The position numbers were made by a program, and so were the translations under genes. 9,661 nucleotides of DNA from Thiomonas sp. (GTDB lineage: Bacteria > Pseudomonadota > Gammaproteobacteria > Burkholderiales > Burkholderiaceae): positions 1 to 9,661 of the forward strand of contig DAIAZB010000290.1 of the NCBI GenBank assembly GCA_027443745.1. Reading direction: 5' to 3'. Each line of letters begins with the position of its first letter. Positions within the stretch are counted from its first letter, which is position 1. Below the pieces are notes generated by a model, which worked only from the letters and a program-made list of their open reading frames with translations, was not told the DNA's origin and did no database searches. Positions 1-6,111 of this stretch are shown here, in pieces.

Positions 1-682
1 CCCCTGAATTGCCGGGATTGATGGCAGCATCCGTCTGGATGAAGTTCTCGAAGGTATTGATGCCCAGTTGCGTACGCCCAAGTGCGCTGACGATGCCCTG
101 CGTCACCGTCTGCCCGACGCCGAAGGGGTAGCCAATGGCCAGCACCACATCACCGACACGCGCCTGGGTCTCGTCGCCGAAGGCCAGCATGGGCACATCG
201 TGCAGCGTGATCTTGAGCACCGCCAAGTCGGTGTCGGGGTCGCGGCCCACGACCTGAGCGGCGGCCTCGCGCCCGTCCGCCAGCTTGACTTCAATTTCCT
301 CCGCACCGTCGATTACATGGTTGTTGGTCAACACGTAACCCGTGGAGCTGACGATCACTCCCGAGCCAAGCCCGACCGTGGGCGTGCGCGCGCCGGAACC
401 TCCAAAAAAGCGCCCGGACAACGACCCCCGGCCCGGCTTGGGCGCGCGCGTCGTCGTCACGGAGACCACTGCCGGCATGGCCTTTTGCGCGGCGCCGCTG
501 TAGGAGCCGGTCGCGGGTGCAGCAGGGGGCTCGGGTGCTGCCGGCAGCAGTTGCAAGACCCCCGCTGGGTCTGGAATGCCAGCGCTGCGGTCGAGCCATT
601 GCGGCGCCAGGACCCGCACCGCGAACACCACGCCCAGTGCGATCGTCGTCGCCTGAGCGAAAATCAACCAAAACCTGCGCAT
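1..682 (-). CDS. S1C (DegS/DegQ-like) periplasmic serine protease, partial
   Basis: Trypsin-like protease of the HtrA family, expected to act in the periplasm on misfolded envelope proteins. The 227 residues present start with a short hydrophobic segment (about residues 4-27) that looks like an uncleaved membrane anchor, then a Pro/Ala-rich linker (about 36-60), then the protease domain. The triad is visible: His122 in TNNHVI, Asp152 in DTDLAVLK and Ser226 in the final GNSG. The His-Asp and Asp-Ser spacings (30 and 74) fit the family. The window edge cuts the gene one base after the GNSG codons, so the rest of the domain and the expected PDZ domain are missing. The start ATG (682-680) has a good Shine-Dalgarno, GGAAGG on the minus strand at 693-688. 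A single anchor suggests a DegS/AlgW-like rather than a soluble DegP-like enzyme, but the missing C-terminus prevents a firm choice. Confidence 0.93.
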   Translation of the reverse strand, partial: MRRFWLIFAQATTIALGVVFAVRVLAPQWLDRSAGIPDPAGVLQLLPAAPEPPAAPATGSYSGAAQKAMPAVVSVTTTRAPKPGRGSLSGRFFGGSGARTPTVGLGSGVIVSSTGYVLTNNHVIDGAEEIEVKLADGREAAAQVVGRDPDTDLAVLKITLHDVPMLAFGDETQARVGDVVLAIGYPFGVGQTVTQGIVSALGRTQLGINTFENFIQTDAAINPGNSG

Positions 683-699
683 ACCCACCTTCCCTGAAC

Positions 700-1449
700 A
701 TGATCGATCGTGAGCAATTAGCTGCCCATCTGCGCGATTTTCTGCGGACCGATAGCTTCGAGGATTATGGTCCAAACGGCTTGCAAGTCGAGGGCAGGGC
801 GCACATCCGCCGTGTCGTCAGTGGCGTCACGGCCAGTCTCGCGCTGATCGAACGTGCTGTCAGTCAGGGAGCCGACGCCATCCTCGTGCATCACGGCTGG
901 TTCTGGCGTGGCGAAGATCCGTGTGTGGTGGGTCAAAAGCACAAACGCCTAGCCGCGCTGATCGCGGCCGACATCAATTTGTTCGCCTACCACCTGCCGC
1001 TGGATGCGCATCACCAGGTGGGCAACAACGCCCAATTGGCGGCGGGTATGGGCTGGCAGCCCGATGGCCGTTTTGGCAAGCAGGAGCTGGGCTGGCTGGG
1101 CTCGGCACCCGCGCAGGAGACGCTGGCCGATCTGGTCGCAGAACTCACGCGCAAGCTCGAACGCGCGCCCCTGCTGTTGGGCGATCCCGCAGCGCGAGTC
1201 GGCCGCCTGGCTTGGTGCACTGGAGCAGCGCAGGGCTGGATCGAGCAGGCCCATGCCGCCGGCGCGAACACCTACATCAGCGGCGAGATTTCCGAGCCCA
1301 CGGCGCACTTCGCCCGCGAGATGGGCATCGCCTACCTGGCCTGCGGCCACCACGCCACCGAACGCTACGGCGTGCAGGCGCTAGGCGAGCATCTGGAACG
1401 CAGTTTCGGCATCGAACACGTCTTCATCGACATCGACAATCCGGCATGA
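700..1449 (+). CDS. Nif3-like dinuclear metal centre protein (YbgI/DUF34 family)
   Basis: A 249-residue member of the Nif3/YbgI family, toroidal hexamers carrying a two-metal site; the cellular role is still poorly defined (GTP cyclohydrolase I type 2 is an old, doubtful name). The metal-binding motifs are intact: His64-His65 in VHHGWFW, His98 and Asp102 in YHLPLDAHHQVGNN, and His217 with Glu221 in GHHATERYG. The length fits the short bacterial form without the extra central domain. The ATG at 700 is chosen because MIDREQLAAHL is the usual start of the family and the upstream part of the open frame lies antisense to the protease gene. No strong Shine-Dalgarno precedes it. The divergent protease gene starts only 17 bp away. 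The stop overlaps the pdxA start in an ATGA, so the two genes are probably cotranscribed. Burkholderiales often carry this gene close to petABC. Confidence 0.93.
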   Translation: MIDREQLAAHLRDFLRTDSFEDYGPNGLQVEGRAHIRRVVSGVTASLALIERAVSQGADAILVHHGWFWRGEDPCVVGQKHKRLAALIAADINLFAYHLPLDAHHQVGNNAQLAAGMGWQPDGRFGKQELGWLGSAPAQETLADLVAELTRKLERAPLLLGDPAARVGRLAWCTGAAQGWIEQAHAAGANTYISGEISEPTAHFAREMGIAYLACGHHATERYGVQALGEHLERSFGIEHVFIDIDNPA

Positions 1450-2471
1450 ACCCGCCACGGCCCTTGGCCATCACCATGGGAGATGCGGCAGGCATCGGCC
1501 CGGAAATCATCATCAAGGCCTTCGCCGCCGGACAGGCGCAGGATTGCGTCGTGGTGGGCGATGCCCAAGTCATCGCTGCGGCCGTCGCCGGTGTTGACAT
1601 TCCTGGTGCCTTGGGATCGAGCGTGGCGCGTATCGAGCACATGACGCAATGGCAAAACCTGCCTCCCGGCGTGATTCCCGTGCTGCAGGCGCATGGTCTG
1701 GAGCCCGAATCACTGCGCGATCTCGTCGCCGGGCGAGTCGACGCACGAGCCGGTGCGGCAGCGCATGCCGCCATCGTCACCGCCACGCATGCGGCGTTGC
1801 GTGGGGAGGTCGCCGCCGTGGTCACGGCGCCCATTCACAAGGAGGCCTTGCATGCGGCGGGTGTGCCTTTTCCAGGCCATACCGAGTTGCTGCAGCATCT
1901 GGCAGGTGGTGTGCCCGTGCGCATGATGCTGGCCAATGACGAGCTGCGAACCGTGCTCGTCACCATCCACATGAGCGTTCGCGAGGCGCTTGATGCCGTC
2001 ACGTTCGAAGCCGTTCTCGAGACGTTGCGCATCACGCATGTCGCCGCCCAGCGCTGGGGCCAGCCGCATCCGCGCCTTGCCGTGGCCGGCCTGAACCCGC
2101 ATGCGGGTGAAGGGGGTTTGTTCGGCGATGAAGAGACTCGCATTCTTGCACCCGCCATCAGGCAGGCGCGCGCCGAGGGCATCGATGCCAGCGGACCGCA
2201 CGCTCCCGACACGGTGTTCATGCGCGCCCGCAATGCCCCGGGGCACGCGGGTGAGTTCGACGTCGTGATCGCCATGCTGCACGACCATGGCCTGATTCCG
2301 GTGAAATACATGGGGCTCGACGCGGGCGTGAATGTCACCCTCGGCTTGCCCTTCGTGCGCACCAGCCCCGACCACGGCACGGCGTTCGATCTGGCAGGCC
2401 GTGGATGCGCCAATCCTGCCAGCTTGGTGAGTGCCCTTGCCATGGCGCGGCAACTCAGCCGCTTCGCCTAG
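1446..2471 (+). CDS. pdxA: PdxA-family 4-phosphate dehydrogenase
   Basis: A 341-residue NAD-dependent, metal-dependent dehydrogenase of the PdxA family. Canonical PdxA oxidises 4-hydroxythreonine-4-phosphate in the DXP-dependent pyridoxal phosphate pathway. Recognisable blocks are the N-terminal TMGDAAGIGPE (10-20), TAPIHKEAL (127-135), GHTELL (144-149), GLNPHAGEGG (215-224), HDHGLIPVKY (279-288) and the C-terminal RTSPDHGTAFDLAGRG (305-320). His175, His219 and His279 are the likely metal ligands by alignment from memory. Oddities: an Ala stands where the family usually has Pro (TMGDPAGIGPE), and TMGD plus LIPVKY resemble the PdxA2 (D-threonate/D-erythronate 4-phosphate dehydrogenase) subgroup more than classical proteobacterial PdxA. 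No partner kinase of the DUF1537 type is next to it. Its start overlaps the nif3 stop by 4 bp, implying translational coupling. Family assignment is firm; the exact substrate is not. Confidence 0.9.
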   Translation: MNPPRPLAITMGDAAGIGPEIIIKAFAAGQAQDCVVVGDAQVIAAAVAGVDIPGALGSSVARIEHMTQWQNLPPGVIPVLQAHGLEPESLRDLVAGRVDARAGAAAHAAIVTATHAALRGEVAAVVTAPIHKEALHAAGVPFPGHTELLQHLAGGVPVRMMLANDELRTVLVTIHMSVREALDAVTFEAVLETLRITHVAAQRWGQPHPRLAVAGLNPHAGEGGLFGDEETRILAPAIRQARAEGIDASGPHAPDTVFMRARNAPGHAGEFDVVIAMLHDHGLIPVKYMGLDAGVNVTLGLPFVRTSPDHGTAFDLAGRGCANPASLVSALAMARQLSRFA

Positions 2472-2487
2472 CGCTTGTTTCAGCGCT
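2470..2487. terminator. Short hairpin between convergent pdxA and mscL
   Basis: AGCGCT at 2470-2475 and again at 2482-2487 is self-complementary and forms a 6-bp stem with the 6-nt loop TGTTTC. It covers both stop codons of the two convergent genes, whose coding regions are 8 bp apart. No T-run follows on either strand, so it is at best a weak bidirectional terminator. Confidence 0.25.
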
Positions 2488-2902
2488 TGAGCGCGTCGCG
2501 AATGTCTCGTAGCAACACGATTTCCTCGGGATCGGCTGCGGGCGGTGCCGGGGGTTGAGCGCGCTTGAGCTTGCTGATGAGCCGGACCATCATGAAGATG
2601 ATGAAAGCCAAGATCAGGAAGTTGATGGCGATGGTGATGAAGTCGCCATAGGCCAGGACGGGAACGTTCGCCTTTTTCAAGGCGGCAAGGGTCATCTCCG
2701 TTCCAGCGGGAACTGCGCCCAGCGGAATAAAAAAGTTCGAGAAATCAATCTTGCCGATGATGGCTCCAACCACCGGCATGATGATGTCACCCACCAGTGC
2801 CTCCACGATTTTCCCGAAGGCGCCACCGATGATCACGGCAACAGCCAGATCGATCACATTGCCTTTGACGGCAAACTCCTTGAAATCAGTCAGCAAGCTC
2901 AT
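2480..2902 (-). CDS. mscL: Large-conductance mechanosensitive channel MscL
   Basis: Inner-membrane channel that opens under high membrane tension and releases solutes during hypo-osmotic shock. The 140-residue product matches the usual length (about 136-140). The family start is clear: an amphipathic N-terminal helix ([14 protein letters not shown]) followed by the Gly/Ala-rich pore helix TM1 (about 15-44, with [18 protein letters not shown]), a periplasmic loop, TM2 (about 85-107, with [14 protein letters not shown]) and a charged cytoplasmic helix at the end ([15 protein letters not shown]). The ATG at 2902 has a strong Shine-Dalgarno, GGGAGAGA on the minus strand at 2914-2907. The gene stands alone, convergent with pdxA and divergent from petA, so it interrupts what would otherwise be a plus-strand run from nif3 to petABC. 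It probably has its own promoter within 2903-3100; no convincing one was found. Confidence 0.96.
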   Translation of the reverse strand: MSLLTDFKEFAVKGNVIDLAVAVIIGGAFGKIVEALVGDIIMPVVGAIIGKIDFSNFFIPLGAVPAGTEMTLAALKKANVPVLAYGDFITIAINFLILAFIIFMMVRLISKLKRAQPPAPPAADPEEIVLLRDIRDALKR

Positions 2903-3188
2903 TGTGTCTCTCCCGTGGTTGATAGGCGAAGGGTGTCCGAATGTACCGCCCAGCGCTTGCGTTGGACACCTTTGTAAAGCGCGAGACGGGTTGCTACCTC
3001 GAAAAGTTTGGTCGATTTCGTGAGATGATCAACCCATGTGACAGCGCATTATTGCGGTGCAACAAGGCGTTAATTGACAAAACGCAATCCGTAACCCCTA
3101 AATCAGTGAGTTCTTATACAGACTTTTCCTAATGCGAAATTCATCCTGGGGGACCAGAATTCCACGGCTTCACTACACCCTTGAAACG
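2903..3188. other. Divergent mscL/petA intergenic region
   Basis: About 286 bp without a convincing gene. It holds the mscL ribosome binding site, a 7-bp inverted repeat GGTGTCC (2932-2938) / GGACACC (2964-2970) separated by 25 bp, and a candidate petA promoter near 3074. A 63-codon open frame (2941-3132) has no ribosome binding site and no family resemblance and is treated as chance. The region becomes relatively AT-rich after about 3055, as expected for a promoter and leader. Confidence 0.6.
3074..3103 (+). promoter_or_regulatory. Candidate sigma70-type promoter for petABC
   Basis: A perfect -35 hexamer TTGACA lies at 3074-3079, with a poor -10 candidate CTAAAT at 3098-3103 (18-bp spacing, 3 of 6 matches). 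Transcription would start near 3110, giving a leader of roughly 75-80 nt before the chosen petA start. Only the -35 is convincing, so the call is tentative. Confidence 0.35.
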
Positions 3189-3767
3189 ATGGATTCCCAA
3201 CGCCGAATTTGGTTGATCGCAACAGGGGCTGCCACCTGCGTCGTGGGTGCCGCTACTGCCGTGCCGTTTATCGAATCCATGGAACCCTCGGCCAAGGCCA
3301 GGGCCGAGGGCGGACCCATCGAGGTGGACATCGGCCATTTGCGCCCTGCTGAAAAAATGACCGTGTTGTGGCGCGGGCAGCCGGTCTGGTTCCTGCGCCG
3401 CACGCCGCAAATGCTGTCCTCGCTGAACGTGACCCAGTCTCTCGTGGCCGATCCGCTGTCTCATCGCACCGCCTTCCCCACGCCGGCATGGGCGCAAAAC
3501 CAATGGCGCTCGATCAAGCCCGAGTATCTCGTTGTCGTGGGCATTTGCACGCATCTGGGCTGCTCCCCCGTGGACCGCTTCACTCCCGGACCGCAGCCCT
3601 CGCTGCCGAGCGACTGGCAAGGCGGCTTCCTGTGCCCTTGCCACGGTTCCGAATTCGACCTGGCCGCGCGCGTCTTCAAGAACATGCCCGCGCCCGACAA
3701 CCTGGTGGTGCCGCCGTATCACTACATCAACGACCGAAAAATTCTTCTCGGCGAATACAAGGCCTGA
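3189..3767 (+). CDS. petA: Ubiquinol-cytochrome c reductase iron-sulfur (Rieske) subunit
   Basis: The Rieske subunit of the bc1 complex; it takes the first electron from ubiquinol at the Qo site and passes it to cytochrome c1 on the periplasmic side. The 192-residue product has an N-terminal membrane helix (about 7-27) preceded by an Arg pair (SQRRIWL), consistent with Tat export of a protein with a folded cluster. The 2Fe-2S site is complete: Cys120 and His122 in CTHLGC, Cys149 and His152 in CPCHGS; Cys125 and Cys151 form the stabilising disulfide. The start is uncertain: ATG 3189 places the Arg pair where Burkholderiales homologues have it, but its ribosome binding site is weak. The in-frame ATG at 3132 would add 19 residues that look unlike the family and has no Shine-Dalgarno. 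First gene of petABC; petB follows after 22 bp. Confidence 0.95.
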   Translation: MDSQRRIWLIATGAATCVVGAATAVPFIESMEPSAKARAEGGPIEVDIGHLRPAEKMTVLWRGQPVWFLRRTPQMLSSLNVTQSLVADPLSHRTAFPTPAWAQNQWRSIKPEYLVVVGICTHLGCSPVDRFTPGPQPSLPSDWQGGFLCPCHGSEFDLAARVFKNMPAPDNLVVPPYHYINDRKILLGEYKA

Positions 3768-3789
3768 TGGCTCAAACGGAGAGACACGC

Positions 3790-5199
3790 ATGGCTGAACA
3801 AACTTTGCCAGACGCCGGTGCACCTGTCGCTGCAACGCGCGGCGGTTTGCGGCAATGGATTGACGACCGGTTTCCATTCTCGGCCTTGTGGGCGGCTCAT
3901 CTGAGCGAGTATTACGCGCCGAAGAATCTGAATTTCTGGTACTACTTCGGCTCGCTGGCCATCGTCGTGCTGGCGATTCAAATCGTCAGCGGCATCTTCC
4001 TGGTCATGCACTACAAGCCCGACGCCGCACTGGCGTTCGGCTCGGTCGAGTACATCATGCGCGACGTGAGCTGGGGCTGGCTCATCCGCTACATCCATTC
4101 CACCGGAGCGTCGGCCTTTTTCGTCATCATCTACATGCACATGTTCCGCGGCCTGCTCTATGGCTCGTACCGCAAGCCGCGCGAACTGGTCTGGGTTTTC
4201 GGCTGCCTCATCTTCCTCTGCCTCATGGCTGAAGCCTTCTTCGGCTACCTCCTGCCCTGGGGGCAGATGTCGTTCTGGGGGGCGCAGGTCATCGTCAACC
4301 TCTTTTCCGCCATTCCTTTTATCGGCCCCGATCTCTCGCTGTGGATTCGTGGCGACTATGTCGTGAGCGATGCCACGCTCAATCGCTTCTTTGCTTTCCA
4401 CGTCATTGCCATACCGCTGTTGCTCATCGGGCTGGTGGGGGCACACATCATTGCGCTGCATCAAGTGGGTTCCAACAATCCGGACGGCATCGAGATCAAG
4501 GTCAACAAGGATGCGCGCGGCAATCCGCGAGATGGCATTCCCTTCCACCCCTATTTCACCGTGCACGACCTCTTCGGGTTGTCGGCCTTCCTCACCATCT
4601 TCAGTGCCGTGCTGTTCTTTGCGCCGACCTTCGGAGGCTATTTCCTGGAGCACAACAACTTCATCCCGGCCGATCCGTTGAAAACCCCGCCGCACATCGC
4701 CCCGGTCTGGTACTTCACCCCCTTTTATTCCATGCTGAGGGCCACCACCACCACCTCGGTCCACTTGTGGATGGCGGTGCTCACAGCCGCAGCGCTGTGG
4801 GGGGCATGGAGTCTTCGCCGCCGCATCGAACGCCTGGTGGTGTTGGCCGTGGGGATGGCTTTTTTGCTCTGGGCCATGGCTACGGTGGATGCCAAGTTCT
4901 GGGGCGTGGTGGTGATGGGCGGGGCGGTCGTCTCGCTGTTTTTCTTGCCATGGCTAGACCATGCGCCGGTGAAGTCCATGCGCTACCGGCCGAAGTGGCA
5001 TTTGTCGCTGTTGATCCTGTTTGCCCTGGACTTCATCGTGCTCGGCTACTTCGGCATCTCCGAGCCATCGCCCGTGGGTTACTGGATTTCGGTCAGTTGC
5101 ACGTTCATCTACTTCGGCTTCCTGTGGCTGATGCCCTGGTGGACCGGACTCGGCACGTGCAAGGCCGTGCCCGAACGTCTCGTCTACCACCCCCATTGA
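3790..5199 (+). CDS. petB: Ubiquinol-cytochrome c reductase cytochrome b subunit
   Basis: Membrane core of the bc1 complex, carrying hemes bL and bH and both quinone sites (Qo and Qi). The 469-residue product has the full cytochrome b fold plus a C-terminal extension with extra hydrophobic helices (about 350-385 and 404-450), normal for proteobacterial proteins. The heme ligands are His103 and His117 on helix B (YIHSTGAS, YMHMFRG) and His204 and His219 on helix D (AFHVIAI, GAHIIAL). There are 14 residues between the helix D histidines, as in cytochrome b6, rather than 13 as in mitochondria. The Qo motif at 305-308 reads PVWY instead of the common PEWY. The ATG at 3790 has a good Shine-Dalgarno (GGAGAG, 3778-3783). 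The ATG at 3767 that overlaps the petA stop is in another frame and was rejected. Cotranscribed with petA and petC. Confidence 0.97.
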   Translation: MAEQTLPDAGAPVAATRGGLRQWIDDRFPFSALWAAHLSEYYAPKNLNFWYYFGSLAIVVLAIQIVSGIFLVMHYKPDAALAFGSVEYIMRDVSWGWLIRYIHSTGASAFFVIIYMHMFRGLLYGSYRKPRELVWVFGCLIFLCLMAEAFFGYLLPWGQMSFWGAQVIVNLFSAIPFIGPDLSLWIRGDYVVSDATLNRFFAFHVIAIPLLLIGLVGAHIIALHQVGSNNPDGIEIKVNKDARGNPRDGIPFHPYFTVHDLFGLSAFLTIFSAVLFFAPTFGGYFLEHNNFIPADPLKTPPHIAPVWYFTPFYSMLRATTTTSVHLWMAVLTAAALWGAWSLRRRIERLVVLAVGMAFLLWAMATVDAKFWGVVVMGGAVVSLFFLPWLDHAPVKSMRYRPKWHLSLLILFALDFIVLGYFGISEPSPVGYWISVSCTFIYFGFLWLMPWWTGLGTCKAVPERLVYHPH

Positions 5200-5207
5200 G
5201 CTTGATC

Positions 5208-5996
5208 ATGACCCATCCATTCCGCTGGCTCCTGCGTTTGGCGTTGGCCCTGGGGCTGAGTTGCGGCGCAGTGGCAGCGCAGGCAGCCTCAGAGCAAGCC
5301 AGCATTCCGCTGGAACACGCGCCCTACCGTGTGAATGACCTGCTGGCACTGCAAAACGGCGCCAAGCTCTTCGTCAACTATTGCTTGAACTGCCACAGCG
5401 CCAAGTACATGCGCTACGAGCGTTTGCGCAGCATTGGCTTGACGGCAGACCAAGTGCAGGAATACCTGATGTTCAGCGAACCCAGACTTGGGGATACGAT
5501 GAAAGTCGCGATGACGCCAGCTCAAGCCGCGGCCTGGTTCGGCGCCTCGCCGCCTGATTTGAGCGTGATCGAGCGGGCACTGGCCTCCCATCGTGGTTCG
5601 GGTGCCGATTTCCTGTATACCTATCTGCTATCGTTTTACCGCGATACCACGCGTCCCAACGGCTGGAACAACCTGGTGCTTCCCGGCGTTGCCATGCCCA
5701 ACCCGCTCTGGCCCTTGCAGGGAGAGCGCGCCGCGAAGTTTGCGCTCACGAATGACCCAGCCTCCCCAGGTCTCCAACTCAAGCGGTTTGTCGATTACGA
5801 GCAGCTCACCCCTGGAAGTTTGAGTCCAACGCAGTATGATTCACAAGTTGCCGATCTCGTGGCCTATATGCAATGGATGGCCGAACCGGACCAACTCGAG
5901 CGCAAGCGACTCGGCGTTATCGTCTTGCTCTTTTTGGCCCTGTTCACCTTCATCACCTGGCGCCTCAAGTCCGATTATTGGAAAGATGTGACTTAG
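5208..5996 (+). CDS. petC: Ubiquinol-cytochrome c reductase cytochrome c1 subunit
   Basis: Cytochrome c1, the periplasmic electron exit of the bc1 complex, receiving electrons from the Rieske cluster and donating them to soluble or membrane cytochrome c. The 262-residue precursor starts with a Sec signal peptide (about 1-26, ending AVAAQA before ASEQ). One covalent heme site is present, CLNCH at 59-63, and Met163 in VAMPNPLW is the expected sixth ligand. A C-terminal anchor helix (about 234-251) is followed by a short basic cytoplasmic tail ending in DYWKDVT. The length matches betaproteobacterial c1. The ATG at 5208 lies 8 bp after the petB stop with only a weak ribosome binding site, so translation is probably coupled to petB. 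It is the last gene of petABC; a strong hairpin begins 4 bp after its stop codon. Confidence 0.96.
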   Translation: MTHPFRWLLRLALALGLSCGAVAAQAASEQASIPLEHAPYRVNDLLALQNGAKLFVNYCLNCHSAKYMRYERLRSIGLTADQVQEYLMFSEPRLGDTMKVAMTPAQAAAWFGASPPDLSVIERALASHRGSGADFLYTYLLSFYRDTTRPNGWNNLVLPGVAMPNPLWPLQGERAAKFALTNDPASPGLQLKRFVDYEQLTPGSLSPTQYDSQVADLVAYMQWMAEPDQLERKRLGVIVLLFLALFTFITWRLKSDYWKDVT

Positions 5997-6000
5997 TTGA

Positions 6001-6024
6001 GCCAAGCACCTGCGGGTGCTTGGC
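6001..6024 (+). terminator. Strong hairpin directly after petC
   Basis: GCCAAGCACC (6001-6010) and GGTGCTTGGC (6015-6024) form a perfect 10-bp stem with a 4-nt TGCG loop. No T-run follows, so it is not a textbook intrinsic terminator. It could protect the 3' end of petABC mRNA from exonucleases, act as a partial terminator, or pause polymerase before sspA. Confidence 0.5.
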
Positions 6025-6040
6025 AGCAGTGTCCATAGGT

Positions 6041-6057
6041 CCGACTTTCGGGGTCGG
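6041..6057 (+). repeat. Small inverted repeat in the petC-sspA spacer
   Basis: CCGAC (6041-6045) and GTCGG (6053-6057) form a 5-bp stem with a 7-nt loop TTTCGGG. It is one of three consecutive inverted repeats in this 115-bp spacer. Alone it is short enough to be chance in GC-rich DNA. Confidence 0.3.
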
Positions 6058-6064
6058 CTGTCGC

Positions 6065-6096
6065 GGGGGTGAGCATGCTCACTCCCTTCGCTTTTT
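6065..6096. promoter_or_regulatory. 14-bp perfect palindrome plus T-run before sspA
   Basis: GTGAGCATGCTCAC at 6069-6082 is a perfect palindrome. In RNA the arms extend to GGGG (6065-6068) against TCCC (6083-6086) with one G-U pair, and TTTTT follows at 6092-6096. It can be read as an intrinsic terminator for petABC readthrough, or as an operator for a dimeric repressor or activator of sspA. It ends 29 bp before the sspA ATG, just in front of the ribosome binding site AGGAG at 6098-6102. The sequence alone does not decide between the two. Confidence 0.45.
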
Positions 6097-6111
6097 CAGG
6101 AGTCGCCTCTC

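Noticed and set aside
921..1445. Upstream extension of the pdxA frame inside nif3
   Set aside because: The translation is Arg/Ala-rich shadow of nif3; the family N-terminus begins at the ATG at 1446.
3074..3087. FNR-type box (TTGAC-N4-CGCAA) upstream of petA
   Set aside because: Only the left half fits the TTGAT-N4-ATCAA consensus; it is better explained as a -35 element.
2941..3132. 63-codon open frame before petA
   Set aside because: No ribosome binding site, no recognisable similarity, and it covers the probable petA promoter.
3772..4764. 330-codon antisense open frame across petB
   Set aside because: It lies wholly opposite a clear cytochrome b gene; its translation is rich in charged residues with no family resemblance. 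Long antisense frames are expected from the codon bias of GC-rich genes.
4341..5207. Long upstream extension of the petC frame through petB
   Set aside because: This part is out of frame with petB and translates to His/Arg/Pro-rich sequence. The petC signal peptide starts cleanly at 5208.
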